DNA of 21,636 nucleotides from DATLZB01 sp035574175 (GCA_035574175.1 DATLZB010000166.1:1-21636), one strand, 5' to 3'; positions 14,248 through 21,636 are shown, counted from the stretch's first letter. The notes: generated by a model from the sequence alone, not told the origin. A program made the numbers and translations.

Positions 14248-16619
14248 ACGACTCCGACAAGACCATTGATTGGTCCAAGACCACTTTCGAAGGCAGTCGC
14301 CGCGAGCAGCTCCGGCGCTGGGCGGCGCTATCCGTGCGCGAACGGCTGGAGGCGCTCGATCGGCTGTCCGAGCAGGCCAGCCGGCTTGCGGACAAGGCGG
14401 CGGCAGCGCCCGTCTCCAGCATTCGCGAGGAGCCCGCGGGCTACCGTGAGGCGACAAAGCGCAACGAGGTCGTGCTGTCCGGCTGCGAGCCGATGCCGCT
14501 CGCCGCCTATCTGAAGGCGCTGGCCGTGCTGCGGCTGGTGGCCGAGCAGGCCGGCGATCCGGACGTCACCGGCTGCTGGCGTAAAGATGTCTTCGTTTTG
14601 CAGACACGGCTCACGCGCGAGAAGTTGATCGAGTTCTTCCTGCAGTGCTACGAGCCGACGCCACTCGTGGCGCCGTGGAATGGGGGCAGCGGGTTCTATC
14701 CCAAAGACAATCGGGATGGCATCGAGCCTCTTACATGCTCGAAAAGCCCGCGATTCGCGGCCTATCGCAAGGTCATCGAGTTCTGTCAGAACACAGTCGC
14801 GGCATGCTGCCAGAACGAGAGCCCAAAGAATGAGGAGAAGGCACTGCTCCTCAACCGTCTGCGCAATCAGGCTCCGGACGGCCTGCTGCGCTGGATGGAC
14901 GCTGCCGTCATCTTGTCCGATGACGATCCCCGCTATCCGCCCTTGCTCGGTACCGGGGGCAATGACGGGCGTCTGGATTTCACCAACAACTTCATGCAGC
15001 GGCTCGGCGAGGTCTTCGACGTGTCCAGCGGAGAGCCCAAACAGGAATCGAGAGACTGGCTTGCGACCGCACTCTTTGGTGATGTCGCGCCAGGCTTATC
15101 CGACCGTGCCATTGGACAGTTCGCACCGGGCAGCGCTGGCGGCCCGAATTCAAGCGCGGGGTTCGAGGGCGCGGCCCGCATCAACGCCTGGGATTTCATC
15201 CTGATGCTGGAAGGCGCGCTGCTCTTCGCGGCGTCAGCGGTTCGGCGTCTGGAGTCATCCACGGCAGCCGTATTGTCTGCACCCTTCACGGTGCGCAGCC
15301 GGCTGGCGACCGTGGGCACTGGCGCCTCGTCCGACGATGCCGATGCGCGCGGCGAGATCTGGATGCCTCTGTGGCATGCGCCCTTCACCCTCGAAGAGGT
15401 TCAGAGCCTGTTCTCGGAGGGGCGCGCGGCCTTGGGCACCCGGCCGGCCCGCGATGGGCTGGACTTCGCACGCGCCGTGGCGCATCTGGGCGTGGACCGG
15501 GGCATCGCCGCTTTCCAGCGCTACGGTTTCTTGATGCGTTCCGGCAAGGCATTCCTGGCCACACCGCTGGCCCGGATGCCGGTCAAACGCAATCCCAAGG
15601 CCGACCTGATTGACGAGATCGGCGACTGGCTCGACCGCACGCAGCGCCATGCGCGCGATGACAAGGCGTCACAGTCCTTCCGCGCACTCGCCGCACAACT
15701 CGATGCCGCGCTGTTCGCGCTCACGCAGCGTGCCAAGCGCCAGGCCGTCGAGCGCGTGCTGCGGCTGCTGGGCCGGATCGAAGCGATGGCTGCCGTCAGT
15801 CCTTCGGTGCGTGAAGCCATTGCTCCCGTGCCGCGGCTGTCGCTGCGCTGGGCCATGGAATCGGATGACGGCAGCGCCGAGTTCCACATCGCCCTTGCCT
15901 TGGCCGGCTTGTCCCTGCGTGGCGAAGACGCCGGCAAGCCGGTGACGATTGGGCTGCGTCCCCATCTCGTGCCCGTATCGCGCGGCGGGCGGGATTGGGA
16001 CACGCAGAGCCGCCTGGCGCGCTGGGGGCAGGGCGGCATCGAACGCAATCTGGCGGCGCTGTTGCACAGAAGGCGGATCGAAGCGATGGGCATGGGCGCC
16101 GAAGGCGAGCTGCTGCACAGCCGAACCGGCGCTGCGCTCGATGACGTTCATCGTTTTCTTTCCGGTGACACCGACGACCGCCGCATCGCCGAGCTGATGC
16201 ACGGTTTGGCCTGCGTGAATCTGGAGGGATGGCGATTGCGGTTTGATTCGTCGCGGACAGACATGCCCGCCGCGTATTCGCTACTCAAACCGTTCTTCAC
16301 AGCAGAATCGCTGCTCAAAGCAATCGGCTGGCTGCCGCCCGACCGCAGCCTGCGGTTGCCGGCCGAAATCCCCGCGCGACTCGCTGCCGACGACGTGAAC
16401 GCGGTGCTACGGATCGCCTGGCAGCGTCTGCGCGCCATCGGTTGCAAGCTGCCGGGCCGGCATCCACCTCAAGTTCCGCGCGACGGCAACGGTTCTCGCC
16501 TGCTGGCCGCATTGACCATCCCGCTGACATTCACCGAAATCCGCCGCCTATTGAAAGGCCTCGACTTCGATCTTGAAGTCGAAGCCGATACCAAATTTGC
16601 CGCCAACACCGCCGATTGA
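14244..16619 (+). CDS. csx17: Type I-G large subunit Csx17 (Cas8g) with N-terminal extension
   Basis: The 791-residue Csx17 is the large, PAM-recognising subunit candidate of the I-G (I-U) surveillance complex. The family block begins late: VVLSGCEPMPLAAYLKALAVLRLVAEQAG (76-104), then KDVFVLQTRLTREKLIEFFLQCYEPTPLVAPWNGGSGFYPKDN. Csx17 proteins normally start almost directly with the L.GC.P.PL..YLKALG block. Here about 75 residues precede it, with the pattern DWSKTTFEGSRREQLRRWAALSVRERLEALDRLSEQASRL (9-48), which looks like a small separate helical protein. The ATG at 14244 has GGAGG 5 bases upstream. No in-frame ATG with a convincing ribosome-binding site was seen just before residue 76. The gene ends 12 bases before csb1. 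Confidence 0.9.
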   Translation: MNDSDKTIDWSKTTFEGSRREQLRRWAALSVRERLEALDRLSEQASRLADKAAAAPVSSIREEPAGYREATKRNEVVLSGCEPMPLAAYLKALAVLRLVAEQAGDPDVTGCWRKDVFVLQTRLTREKLIEFFLQCYEPTPLVAPWNGGSGFYPKDNRDGIEPLTCSKSPRFAAYRKVIEFCQNTVAACCQNESPKNEEKALLLNRLRNQAPDGLLRWMDAAVILSDDDPRYPPLLGTGGNDGRLDFTNNFMQRLGEVFDVSSGEPKQESRDWLATALFGDVAPGLSDRAIGQFAPGSAGGPNSSAGFEGAARINAWDFILMLEGALLFAASAVRRLESSTAAVLSAPFTVRSRLATVGTGASSDDADARGEIWMPLWHAPFTLEEVQSLFSEGRAALGTRPARDGLDFARAVAHLGVDRGIAAFQRYGFLMRSGKAFLATPLARMPVKRNPKADLIDEIGDWLDRTQRHARDDKASQSFRALAAQLDAALFALTQRAKRQAVERVLRLLGRIEAMAAVSPSVREAIAPVPRLSLRWAMESDDGSAEFHIALALAGLSLRGEDAGKPVTIGLRPHLVPVSRGGRDWDTQSRLARWGQGGIERNLAALLHRRRIEAMGMGAEGELLHSRTGAALDDVHRFLSGDTDDRRIAELMHGLACVNLEGWRLRFDSSRTDMPAAYSLLKPFFTAESLLKAIGWLPPDRSLRLPAEIPARLAADDVNAVLRIAWQRLRAIGCKLPGRHPPQVPRDGNGSRLLAALTIPLTFTEIRRLLKGLDFDLEVEADTKFAANTAD

Positions 16620-16631
16620 AGGAGATCTAAC

Positions 16632-17666
16632 ATGGCCCTCGATTTTTCCGCCCTGAACTCTGCGCCCCGCCTGCTGCTCGAAGCCCGGCTCAAGCCGCTG
16701 CAGGGCACCCGCTTCCAGCCCACGGGTTTCCCCAACCTGGGTCCGGCAACTTACGACGGTCCGGACGGCACGCGGATGCTACTGGTCGAGTCGGCGCAGA
16801 GCGTTGCCAACCGGCTGGAAGTCGTTTGCTGGGACCGGACGGCGGACGATTGGGTTGTGCCGCTCAAGGGACTGCCTGTCATCAAGGTCGCCGACAAGAA
16901 GGGGCAGTCGTTGACCAATACGGTGCTTGAAGCCCATCGCACCAACTCGCCCTACATCCTTGAAGGCAAGGACGCCACGGTGCTCGACCTGCTGAAGCGG
17001 GAACTGGCGGACATGGAAGAGGGTCCGGTGGACATCCGTAAGCTCGCGGGGGTGTTGCTGCGCATGGATACCAACGCATTGCTTCATGGTGTCTTCCTTG
17101 CCAAGTCGGATCTCGCCGGCGGGCGCCTGCGGCTGCCGCGCGCGCTGTCCGCTTTCATCGAGGCAGAGGATGTCCGCGAAGCGCAGAGCGGTGGTGTCAA
17201 GAACGATCAGGTCAATCCGTCTGGCGATACGACGCGCGGTTTCGGAAATGTGCCATTCGCGCGCTCAGAGTTCACTGCGCCGCGTATCACCGCCTACTTC
17301 AACCTCGACCTCGCCCAGATCCGCGGCTATGGCTTGGGTGATGCAGTCAGTAACCTGCTGATCGCACTCGCCCTCTTCAAGATTCGCGCCTTCCTCGACG
17401 AGGGTCTGCGCCTGCGCACCGCCTGTGACCTCGAGTGCGAAGCGCTTACGGTGACGCGCCCGGCCGGGTTCACGGTTCCGGAACGCAAGGCGCTTGAAGA
17501 CGAACTGCCCGGCCTGATCGAGACCGTCGCCAAGGAGAAGAGCTGGCCGGAGCGCGCAAAGCGCGTGACGACGGTCCGGTGGGAGGCTACCGCCAAGGCG
17601 GCGAAGGGCAAAGGGAAAGCCAAGGGCGAAGTGACCGAAGCAGAGTCCGAGTCGGAAAACGGGTGA
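16632..17666 (+). CDS. csb1: Type I-G Cas7 subunit Csb1 (GSU0053 family)
   Basis: Csb1 (344 residues) is the Cas7-like backbone subunit that coats the crRNA in the I-G complex. The family signature is very clear near the start: APRLLLEARLKPLQGTRFQPTGFPNLGPATYDGP, then LLVESAQSVANRLEVVCWD (50-67). The middle contains RGFGNVPFARSEFTAPRITAYFNLDLAQIRGYGLG, another block typical of the family. The C-terminal tail is low complexity, basic then acidic (KAAKGKGKAKGEVTEAESESENG), and probably disordered. AAGGAG lies 7 bases before ATG 16632. The stop is 9 bases before csb2. Confidence 0.95.
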   Translation: MALDFSALNSAPRLLLEARLKPLQGTRFQPTGFPNLGPATYDGPDGTRMLLVESAQSVANRLEVVCWDRTADDWVVPLKGLPVIKVADKKGQSLTNTVLEAHRTNSPYILEGKDATVLDLLKRELADMEEGPVDIRKLAGVLLRMDTNALLHGVFLAKSDLAGGRLRLPRALSAFIEAEDVREAQSGGVKNDQVNPSGDTTRGFGNVPFARSEFTAPRITAYFNLDLAQIRGYGLGDAVSNLLIALALFKIRAFLDEGLRLRTACDLECEALTVTRPAGFTVPERKALEDELPGLIETVAKEKSWPERAKRVTTVRWEATAKAAKGKGKAKGEVTEAESESENG

Positions 17667-17675
17667 GGCGACACC

Positions 17676-19250
17676 GTGCTTGCGATCTCCCTGACCTTTC
17701 CCGCCGGCCGCTACCACGCCAACGCCTGGGGCCGGCACGTCAACGAGGCCGACGTCGCCTGGCCGCCGGATCCCTGGCGGCTGACTCGGGCGCTGATCGC
17801 GACCTGGCATCGAAAACTGGACCCGCGGGTTCACCCGCGCGATCGCCTTGTGTCTTTGCTGAGCCGGCTCGCCAGTGCGCCGCCGCCCCGTATCCGCCTG
17901 CCGGAGAATGCCATACATGCACACACGCGCCACTACATGCCGACCAAGGGCGGCAAGCGCACGCTCATCTTCGACGCCTTCGCCAGAATCGCGCCCGACG
18001 ATCCCATCGTGTTCGCTTGGCATGACCTCACGCTGCCTGAGGATGAGCAAGGCCTGCTGGATGCCTTGCTCGACGCGATGAACTACTTCGGCCGTGCCGA
18101 ATCCTGGGTCGAGGCTCGATGTGTGTCGCAAACCGACGGATTCAATTGCGAACCCGAAGCGCCCGACCTTGATCCGCAAACCGGAAAAATCCTCGGCGAG
18201 ATCGTGCGCGTGCTGGCGCCCTTGCCGCCTGAGCTCTATGCCGGATTCCGGCAGGAGCAGGTGCACGGTCGCAAAAAGCTGCCCGCGAAGCTCGCGCGCA
18301 CCCTGCCGGAGGACTGGCTCGACGCGCTCAGTCTCGACACCGCCGAACTGCAGGCCGCAGGTTGGACCCAGCCCCCGGCCGCGCAGATTGTCCGCTACCG
18401 CCGCCCGCTGCATGCGCTACGCACCGTCTCACCGCGAAAGCCTGCACGCCCCCGCACGGCGAATCAGGGCACCGCCCCCACCACCGCCCGCTTCACCCTC
18501 TACGGCAAGCCCCTGCCCCGCATCGAAGACGCCGTGCGCCTCGGCGAGGCCTTCCGTGCCGCCGTCACCGGGCGCGCCAGGCGCGTGTTCGGCGAGGACG
18601 GCATTCCGCCCGAGCTGTGCGGTCACGCCTTGCCTGAGGGCAACCGCCACAGCCATGCCTTCTGGTTACCTGATCCGAACGAGCGCGGCGCGATTGATCA
18701 CCTTCTGGTGCACGTGCCGGGCGGCTTGAGCCGCGAGGCGATGCAGGTGCTGACCAGCCTGAAAACCGTCCGCTACGGCGACGGCGAGCCCTTGCGCGTG
18801 ATGCTCGAAGGCATAGGGCCGGCCGTGCACTTCCAGAGCGTCACGGCACTGACCGCCGAGTCCGCCACCTGGTGCAGCCTCACGCCCTGGTTGCATCCCT
18901 GGCACCTCAAGAAGCCGCAACTGCGCTCACCGGAGGCCCTGCACGCGGCCCTGCTCGAACAGCTGCGCCGTGAATGGCATGCCCGCGGGCCGGGCTTGCC
19001 GGAGATCCTCGACTTCGCGGAGATCCCCCATCGGAACTTCGCCGGCCGCCGGCTGCGAACGATCCACTACCACCGCTTCCGCCGCAAACGCGGCCTGACC
19101 CAGCCCGACACTCTGGGCCGCCTGATCGAGCTCAACTTCGCCGCGCCCGTGCGCGGGCCGCTGGCGCTGGGGTTTGGCTGTCATTTCGGCCTAGGATTGT
19201 TCCAGGCCATGCCTGAGATCGCGGTGGATGGACGGCCCCACCCAGCATGA
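17676..19250 (+). CDS. csb2: Type I-G Csb2, Cas5-Cas6 fusion (GSU0054 family)
   Basis: Csb2 (524 residues) combines a Cas5-like domain with a Cas6-like crRNA-processing domain. The N-terminus LAISLTFPAGRYHANAWGRHVNEADVAWPPDPWRLTRALIATW is the Cas5-like block of the GSU0054 family. The second half contains CGHALPEGNRHSHAFWLPDPNERGAIDHLLVHVPGGLSREAMQVL and the C-terminal RAMP G-loop GFGCHFGLGLF (499-509). The window has no stand-alone cas6, so this protein probably processes the shared array for both effectors. It starts with GTG 17676 (GAGG about 7 bases upstream), the only sensible start after csb1. The last 23 bases overlap cas4-cas1. Confidence 0.93.
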   Translation: MLAISLTFPAGRYHANAWGRHVNEADVAWPPDPWRLTRALIATWHRKLDPRVHPRDRLVSLLSRLASAPPPRIRLPENAIHAHTRHYMPTKGGKRTLIFDAFARIAPDDPIVFAWHDLTLPEDEQGLLDALLDAMNYFGRAESWVEARCVSQTDGFNCEPEAPDLDPQTGKILGEIVRVLAPLPPELYAGFRQEQVHGRKKLPAKLARTLPEDWLDALSLDTAELQAAGWTQPPAAQIVRYRRPLHALRTVSPRKPARPRTANQGTAPTTARFTLYGKPLPRIEDAVRLGEAFRAAVTGRARRVFGEDGIPPELCGHALPEGNRHSHAFWLPDPNERGAIDHLLVHVPGGLSREAMQVLTSLKTVRYGDGEPLRVMLEGIGPAVHFQSVTALTAESATWCSLTPWLHPWHLKKPQLRSPEALHAALLEQLRREWHARGPGLPEILDFAEIPHRNFAGRRLRTIHYHRFRRKRGLTQPDTLGRLIELNFAAPVRGPLALGFGCHFGLGLFQAMPEIAVDGRPHPA

Positions 19251-20940
19251 ACTGCCGCTGCCGTTTCCGGAACTCTCCGGCGACCTGCCGCTTTTGCCCG
19301 CGCGCATGGTCAACGAGTACGTCTACTGCCCGCGGCTGGCCTATCTCGAATGGGTGCAGGGCGAATGGGCCGACTCCGCCGATACCGTCGAAGGCCGCCA
19401 TCGGCATCGGCGCGTGGATCAGCCCGGCGGCGAGCTGCCGCCGCCGGAGGAACTGGAAGAAAGCGAACGCCTGCATGTGCGCTCGGTGACGCTGTCCTCC
19501 AACCGTCTCGGCCTCATCGCCAGAATCGATCTCATCGAAGCCGAGGACGGCAAGGTCGTGCCCGTGGACTACAAGCGCGGCAAGCGGCCGCACGTGGCGC
19601 GCGGCGCGTATGAGCCGGAGCGCGTGCAGCTGTGCGTCCAGGCGCTGATCCTGGAAGAACACGGCTACGCCTGCGAACAGGGCGCGCTGTACTACGTGGA
19701 GTCCAAAGAGCGCGTGCCGGTGGCCTTCGACGAGGACTTGCGCGCGCAGACGCTTTCGGCCATCAACGGGCTGCGCCTGGTGGCCGCCGGCGGTCGCATC
19801 CCGCCGCCGCTGGAAGACAGCCCCAAGTGTCCGCGCTGCTCGCTGGTGGGCATCTGCCTGCCGGACGAGGTGAACTTTCTGCGCCGTGCCGAAACCCCGC
19901 CGCGGCCCTTGGCCGTGGGCCTGACCGAAGCCCTGCCGCTCTACGTGCAGGCGCACAAGGCCAAGGTCAGCAAGGAGGGCGAAACCCTCGCCATCACCGT
20001 GGACGATCAGCCCGCCGCGCACGCACGGCTGGTCGAAATCTCGCAGGTCATCCTGCAGGGCAACGTCTACATGACCACACCCACGCTGCACGAGCTGATG
20101 CGCCGCGAGATTCCGGTGTGCTGGACCAGCTACGGCGGCTGGTTCTTGGGCTACACCGCCGGGCTTGGGCACAAGAACGTGGAACTGCGCACGGCCCAGT
20201 ACCGCGGCGCAGACGACGAACAGGTCTGCCTGCGGCTGGCCAAAGGCTGGGTCGCGGCCAAGATTCACAACCAGCGTGTTCTTTTGCGGCGCAACTGGCG
20301 CGGCGCGGAACCGCCGCAGGCAGCGCTGGACGCGCTCGAACACGGCATCAAAAGCGCGCGCCGTGCCCGCGACCTGACCGAGCTGCTCGGCATCGAAGGC
20401 GCCGCCGCGGCGGCTTACTTCGGCGCCTTCGGCGGACTGATCAAGACCGAACAGGGCGGGCCCAATTTCGTGTTTGATTTTGTCAAGCGCAACCGTCGCC
20501 CCCCTGCCGATCCGGTGAACGCACTCTTGTCCTTCGCCTACGCGATGCTCGTGCGTGCCTGGGCGGTGGCGCTCACCACGGTGGGTTTCGATCCCTACCG
20601 AGGCTTTTATCACCAGCCGCGCTACGGCCGCCCGGCGCTGGCGCTCGACATGATGGAACCCTTCCGCCCCTTGATCGCCGATTCCGCCGTGATCCAATCC
20701 ATCAACAACGGCGAAATCCGGCCAACCGATTTCGTCAGTGCCGCAGGCAGCGTAAATCTCGACGCCGAGGGGCGCAAGCGCTTCATCGGCACGTTCGAGC
20801 GGCGGCTGTCGCACGAGATCACGCACCCGCTGTTCGGTTACCGCATCAGTTACCGGCGGCTGCTGGAACTGCAAGCCCGGCTGCTGGGCCGGCACCTGCT
20901 GGGCGAGCTGCCCGAAAACCCGAATCTGCTCACGCGATGA
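19228..20940 (+). CDS. cas4-cas1: Cas4-Cas1 fusion, adaptation nuclease/integrase
   Basis: A 570-residue fusion typical of type I-G. Cas4 trims prespacers and selects the PAM, and Cas1 integrates them. The Cas4 part (1 to about 220) has C34 in YVYCPRLAYL, the RecB-nuclease residues D101 (ARIDLIE) and VDYKRG (D114, K116), and the cluster cysteines C201, C204 and C210 (CPRCSLVGIC), so the iron-sulfur site looks complete. The Cas1 part (about 226-570) shows the active-site residues E390 (GIEGAAAAAYF), H462 (GFYHQPRYGRP) and E477 (LDMMEPFRP). The ATG at 19228 lies inside the csb2 end. The stop overlaps cas2 (ATGA). It is the only integrase in the window and so presumably serves both the I-G and III-B effectors. 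Confidence 0.95.
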   Translation: MDGPTQHELPLPFPELSGDLPLLPARMVNEYVYCPRLAYLEWVQGEWADSADTVEGRHRHRRVDQPGGELPPPEELEESERLHVRSVTLSSNRLGLIARIDLIEAEDGKVVPVDYKRGKRPHVARGAYEPERVQLCVQALILEEHGYACEQGALYYVESKERVPVAFDEDLRAQTLSAINGLRLVAAGGRIPPPLEDSPKCPRCSLVGICLPDEVNFLRRAETPPRPLAVGLTEALPLYVQAHKAKVSKEGETLAITVDDQPAAHARLVEISQVILQGNVYMTTPTLHELMRREIPVCWTSYGGWFLGYTAGLGHKNVELRTAQYRGADDEQVCLRLAKGWVAAKIHNQRVLLRRNWRGAEPPQAALDALEHGIKSARRARDLTELLGIEGAAAAAYFGAFGGLIKTEQGGPNFVFDFVKRNRRPPADPVNALLSFAYAMLVRAWAVALTTVGFDPYRGFYHQPRYGRPALALDMMEPFRPLIADSAVIQSINNGEIRPTDFVSAAGSVNLDAEGRKRFIGTFERRLSHEITHPLFGYRISYRRLLELQARLLGRHLLGELPENPNLLTR

Positions 20941-21227
20941 ACGAGCACCTCTACATCGTCACCTACGATGTCAGTGACACCAAACGCTGGCGGCGCGTGT
21001 TCAAACTCATGAACGCTTACGGCGAGTGGCTGCAACTGTCCGTGTTTCAATGCCGGCTGTCCCGGCGGCGGCATGCGGAGATGATCCAACTGCTGGACGG
21101 CATCATCCATCACGAGCATGATCATGTCCTGTGCCTGGACTTGGGGCCGGCGGAAGAGATCAAGCCGCAGGTCGTGAGTCTGGGCAAGACCTTCGAGCCG
21201 GTGAAGCGCGAGCCGATCATCGTTTGA
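20937..21227 (+). CDS. cas2: CRISPR adaptation protein Cas2
   Basis: Cas2 (96 residues) forms the dimeric core that joins Cas1 in the spacer-integration complex. The ferredoxin-fold start LYIVTYDVSDTKRWRRVFKLMNAYG holds the conserved D11, and YGEWLQLSVFQCRLS is the second strand region typical of Cas2. The normal length is 85-100 residues. The ATG overlaps the cas4-cas1 stop by ATGA with no clear ribosome-binding site, consistent with coupling. It is the last gene before the CRISPR leader. Confidence 0.95.
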   Translation: MNEHLYIVTYDVSDTKRWRRVFKLMNAYGEWLQLSVFQCRLSRRRHAEMIQLLDGIIHHEHDHVLCLDLGPAEEIKPQVVSLGKTFEPVKREPIIV

Positions 21228-21238
21228 ACCGCCGCCGC

Positions 21239-21280
21239 GCGAGCGCTACGGTGATGGCGCAAGATGCAGGGAGCGCTCGC
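21239..21280 (+). terminator. Possible terminator hairpin after cas2
   Basis: GCGAGCGCT (21239-21247) pairs with AGCGCTCGC (21272-21280), giving a 9-bp GC-rich stem with a 24-base loop. Six bases further on comes a T-rich stretch (GGTTTGTTCTTT). The long loop and the delayed T-run make intrinsic termination uncertain. It may also be a leader structural element. Confidence 0.25.
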
Positions 21281-21288
21281 AGAGCGGT

Positions 21289-21317
21289 TTGTTCTTTAAC
21301 AATCAAGGCATTAAAAT
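21289..21317 (+). promoter_or_regulatory. Possible array promoter
   Basis: TTGTTC (21289-21294) and TAAAAT (21312-21317) are separated by 17 bases. The -10-like box matches five of six consensus positions and the -35-like box three of six. Transcription would start about 100 bases before the first repeat. The proposed -35 overlaps the boxA-like site, and both cannot act from this promoter. Confidence 0.3.
21290..21301 (+). promoter_or_regulatory. boxA-like antitermination site in the leader
   Basis: TGTTCTTTAACA differs from the E. coli rRNA boxA TGCTCTTTAACA at one position, and the next two bases (AT) also match. boxA elements are established in leaders of some bacterial CRISPR arrays, where NusB/NusE-type antitermination prevents Rho from stopping transcription of the noncoding array. 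If functional, the RNA must start upstream, perhaps by read-through from the cas operon. Confidence 0.45.
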
Positions 21318-21428
21318 GCAATGGCGCGTGGGTGGCGCAGCGCCACAGCGCGATGCGGGCGCTCCTAGAGCGTAGCGCTCGCAACCCGCATGAGGGGAAG
21401 ATTGCAATCAGCGGTTTGCGAGCGGTAG

Positions 21429-21636
21429 ATTTCCGAGGCGAATTCGCCTCGGCCTCATTGAAGCCGGGTCCGGGGTCTCGGGAGCCTGGAGATCAGGCAG
21501 ATTTCCGAGGCGAATTCGCCTCGGCCTCATTGAAGCAGGCCGTAGTTGTAGGCCAGGGAGAGCGAGGCGACATTTCCGAGGCGAATTCGCCTCGGCCTCA
21601 TTGAAGCGATGAGGCATCTGGTGGATATGTCTGGGC
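21429..21636 (+). CRISPR. CRISPR array, first three repeats, 36-bp repeat (runs off the window)
   Basis: Three identical 36-bp repeats lie at 21429-21464, 21501-21536 and 21572-21607. Each starts ATTTCCGAGG and ends CATTGAAGC. Spacer 1 is 36 bp (21465-21500), spacer 2 is 35 bp (21537-21571), and spacer 3 is cut at the window end after 29 bp. Inside each repeat is a perfect 20-bp palindrome, CCGAGGCGAATTCGCCTCGG, which would form an 8-bp stem with an AATT loop in the crRNA precursor. The last eight bases, ATTGAAGC, are a plausible 5' handle. The repeats show no degeneration, as expected at the leader end. Confidence 0.97.

Larger units (their letters stand above)
21228..21428 (+). promoter_or_regulatory. 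CRISPR leader
   Basis: These 201 bases between the cas2 stop and the first repeat hold no convincing gene. They contain a 9-bp stem just after cas2, a short AT-rich tract with a boxA-like site and a possible promoter (about 21285-21320), a 15-base inverted repeat GTGGCGC-A-GCGCCAC (21332-21346), and a larger inverted repeat ATGCGGG...CCCGCAT (21353-21391). The position next to cas2 and upstream of identical repeats makes this the leader end, so transcription and new-spacer insertion are expected here on the + strand. Confidence 0.75.

Noticed and set aside
19132..20895. Long open frame on the minus strand opposite cas4-cas1 (587 codons)
   Set aside because: It is the shadow of the cas4-cas1 fusion, whose catalytic residues are all visible on the + strand. 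It has no family motif and no ribosome-binding site.
21537..21571. Spacer 2 read on the minus strand gives an open peptide (VASLSLAYNYG)
   Set aside because: A 35-base stretch is often open by chance. No phage source can be named without a database search.
21131..21604. Plus-strand open frame running from inside cas2 through the leader into the array
   Set aside because: It covers the CRISPR repeats, whose repeated peptide (FRGEFASASLK) is simply the translated repeat. It is not a gene.

Overview
This window is high-GC bacterial DNA with almost every gene on the + strand. It holds two housekeeping genes followed by a complete CRISPR-Cas locus. Ppx and RmuC at the left end, together with the overall GC and codon style, suggest a gammaproteobacterium, possibly one of the sulfur-oxidising or phototrophic Chromatiales-type lineages. 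That placement is a low-confidence inference, because no rRNA or other taxonomic marker is present.

Layout. (1) 19-3028: exopolyphosphatase (ppx) and the DNA-recombination-limiting protein RmuC. (2) 3038-6083: a type I-G (formerly I-U) cas3 with a C-terminal HD domain, then a small nucleotidyltransferase (NTase) gene that looks damaged (catalytic Asp changed to Gly, plus a GC-dinucleotide frameshift near its end). (3) 6190-14203: a complete type III-B (Cmr) module, cmr1-cas10-cmr3-cmr4-cmr5-cmr6, and a CARF-HEPN accessory ribonuclease of the TIGR02710 type. (4) 14244-21227: the rest of the type I-G system, csx17 (cas8g), csb1 (cas7), csb2 (cas5/cas6 fusion), a cas4-cas1 fusion and cas2. (5) 21228-21636: a leader and the first three repeats of a CRISPR array that runs off the window.

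How it works together. Nearly all genes from cas3 to cas2 overlap by ATGA or lie within 12 bp of each other, so 18 kb looks like one operon. The III-B effector has no Cas6, Cas1 or Cas2 of its own. It presumably uses crRNAs processed by the Cas6-like half of Csb2 from the shared array, whose repeat ends in ATTGAAGC, a type III-like 8-nt handle. Cas10 keeps its GGDD cyclase motif but lacks the HD nuclease domain. The III-B arm therefore probably acts by target-RNA cleavage (Cmr4 D26) and by cyclic-oligoadenylate signalling to the CARF-HEPN protein, while Cas3 supplies DNA destruction for the I-G arm.

Most notable structure. The whole III-B module sits between two copies of a 37-bp direct repeat (36/37 identical) at 6047-6083 and 14211-14247. 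The repeat is the last 12 codons of the NTase gene plus the ribosome-binding site and ATGA start junction of the next gene. Recombination between the copies would remove exactly the III-B module and restore a tightly coupled cas3-NTase-csx17 operon, so III-B looks like a cassette inserted into a pre-existing I-G operon. The Csx17 protein after the junction also carries an unusual N-terminal extension of about 75 residues that looks like a separate small protein, perhaps the former partner of the NTase.
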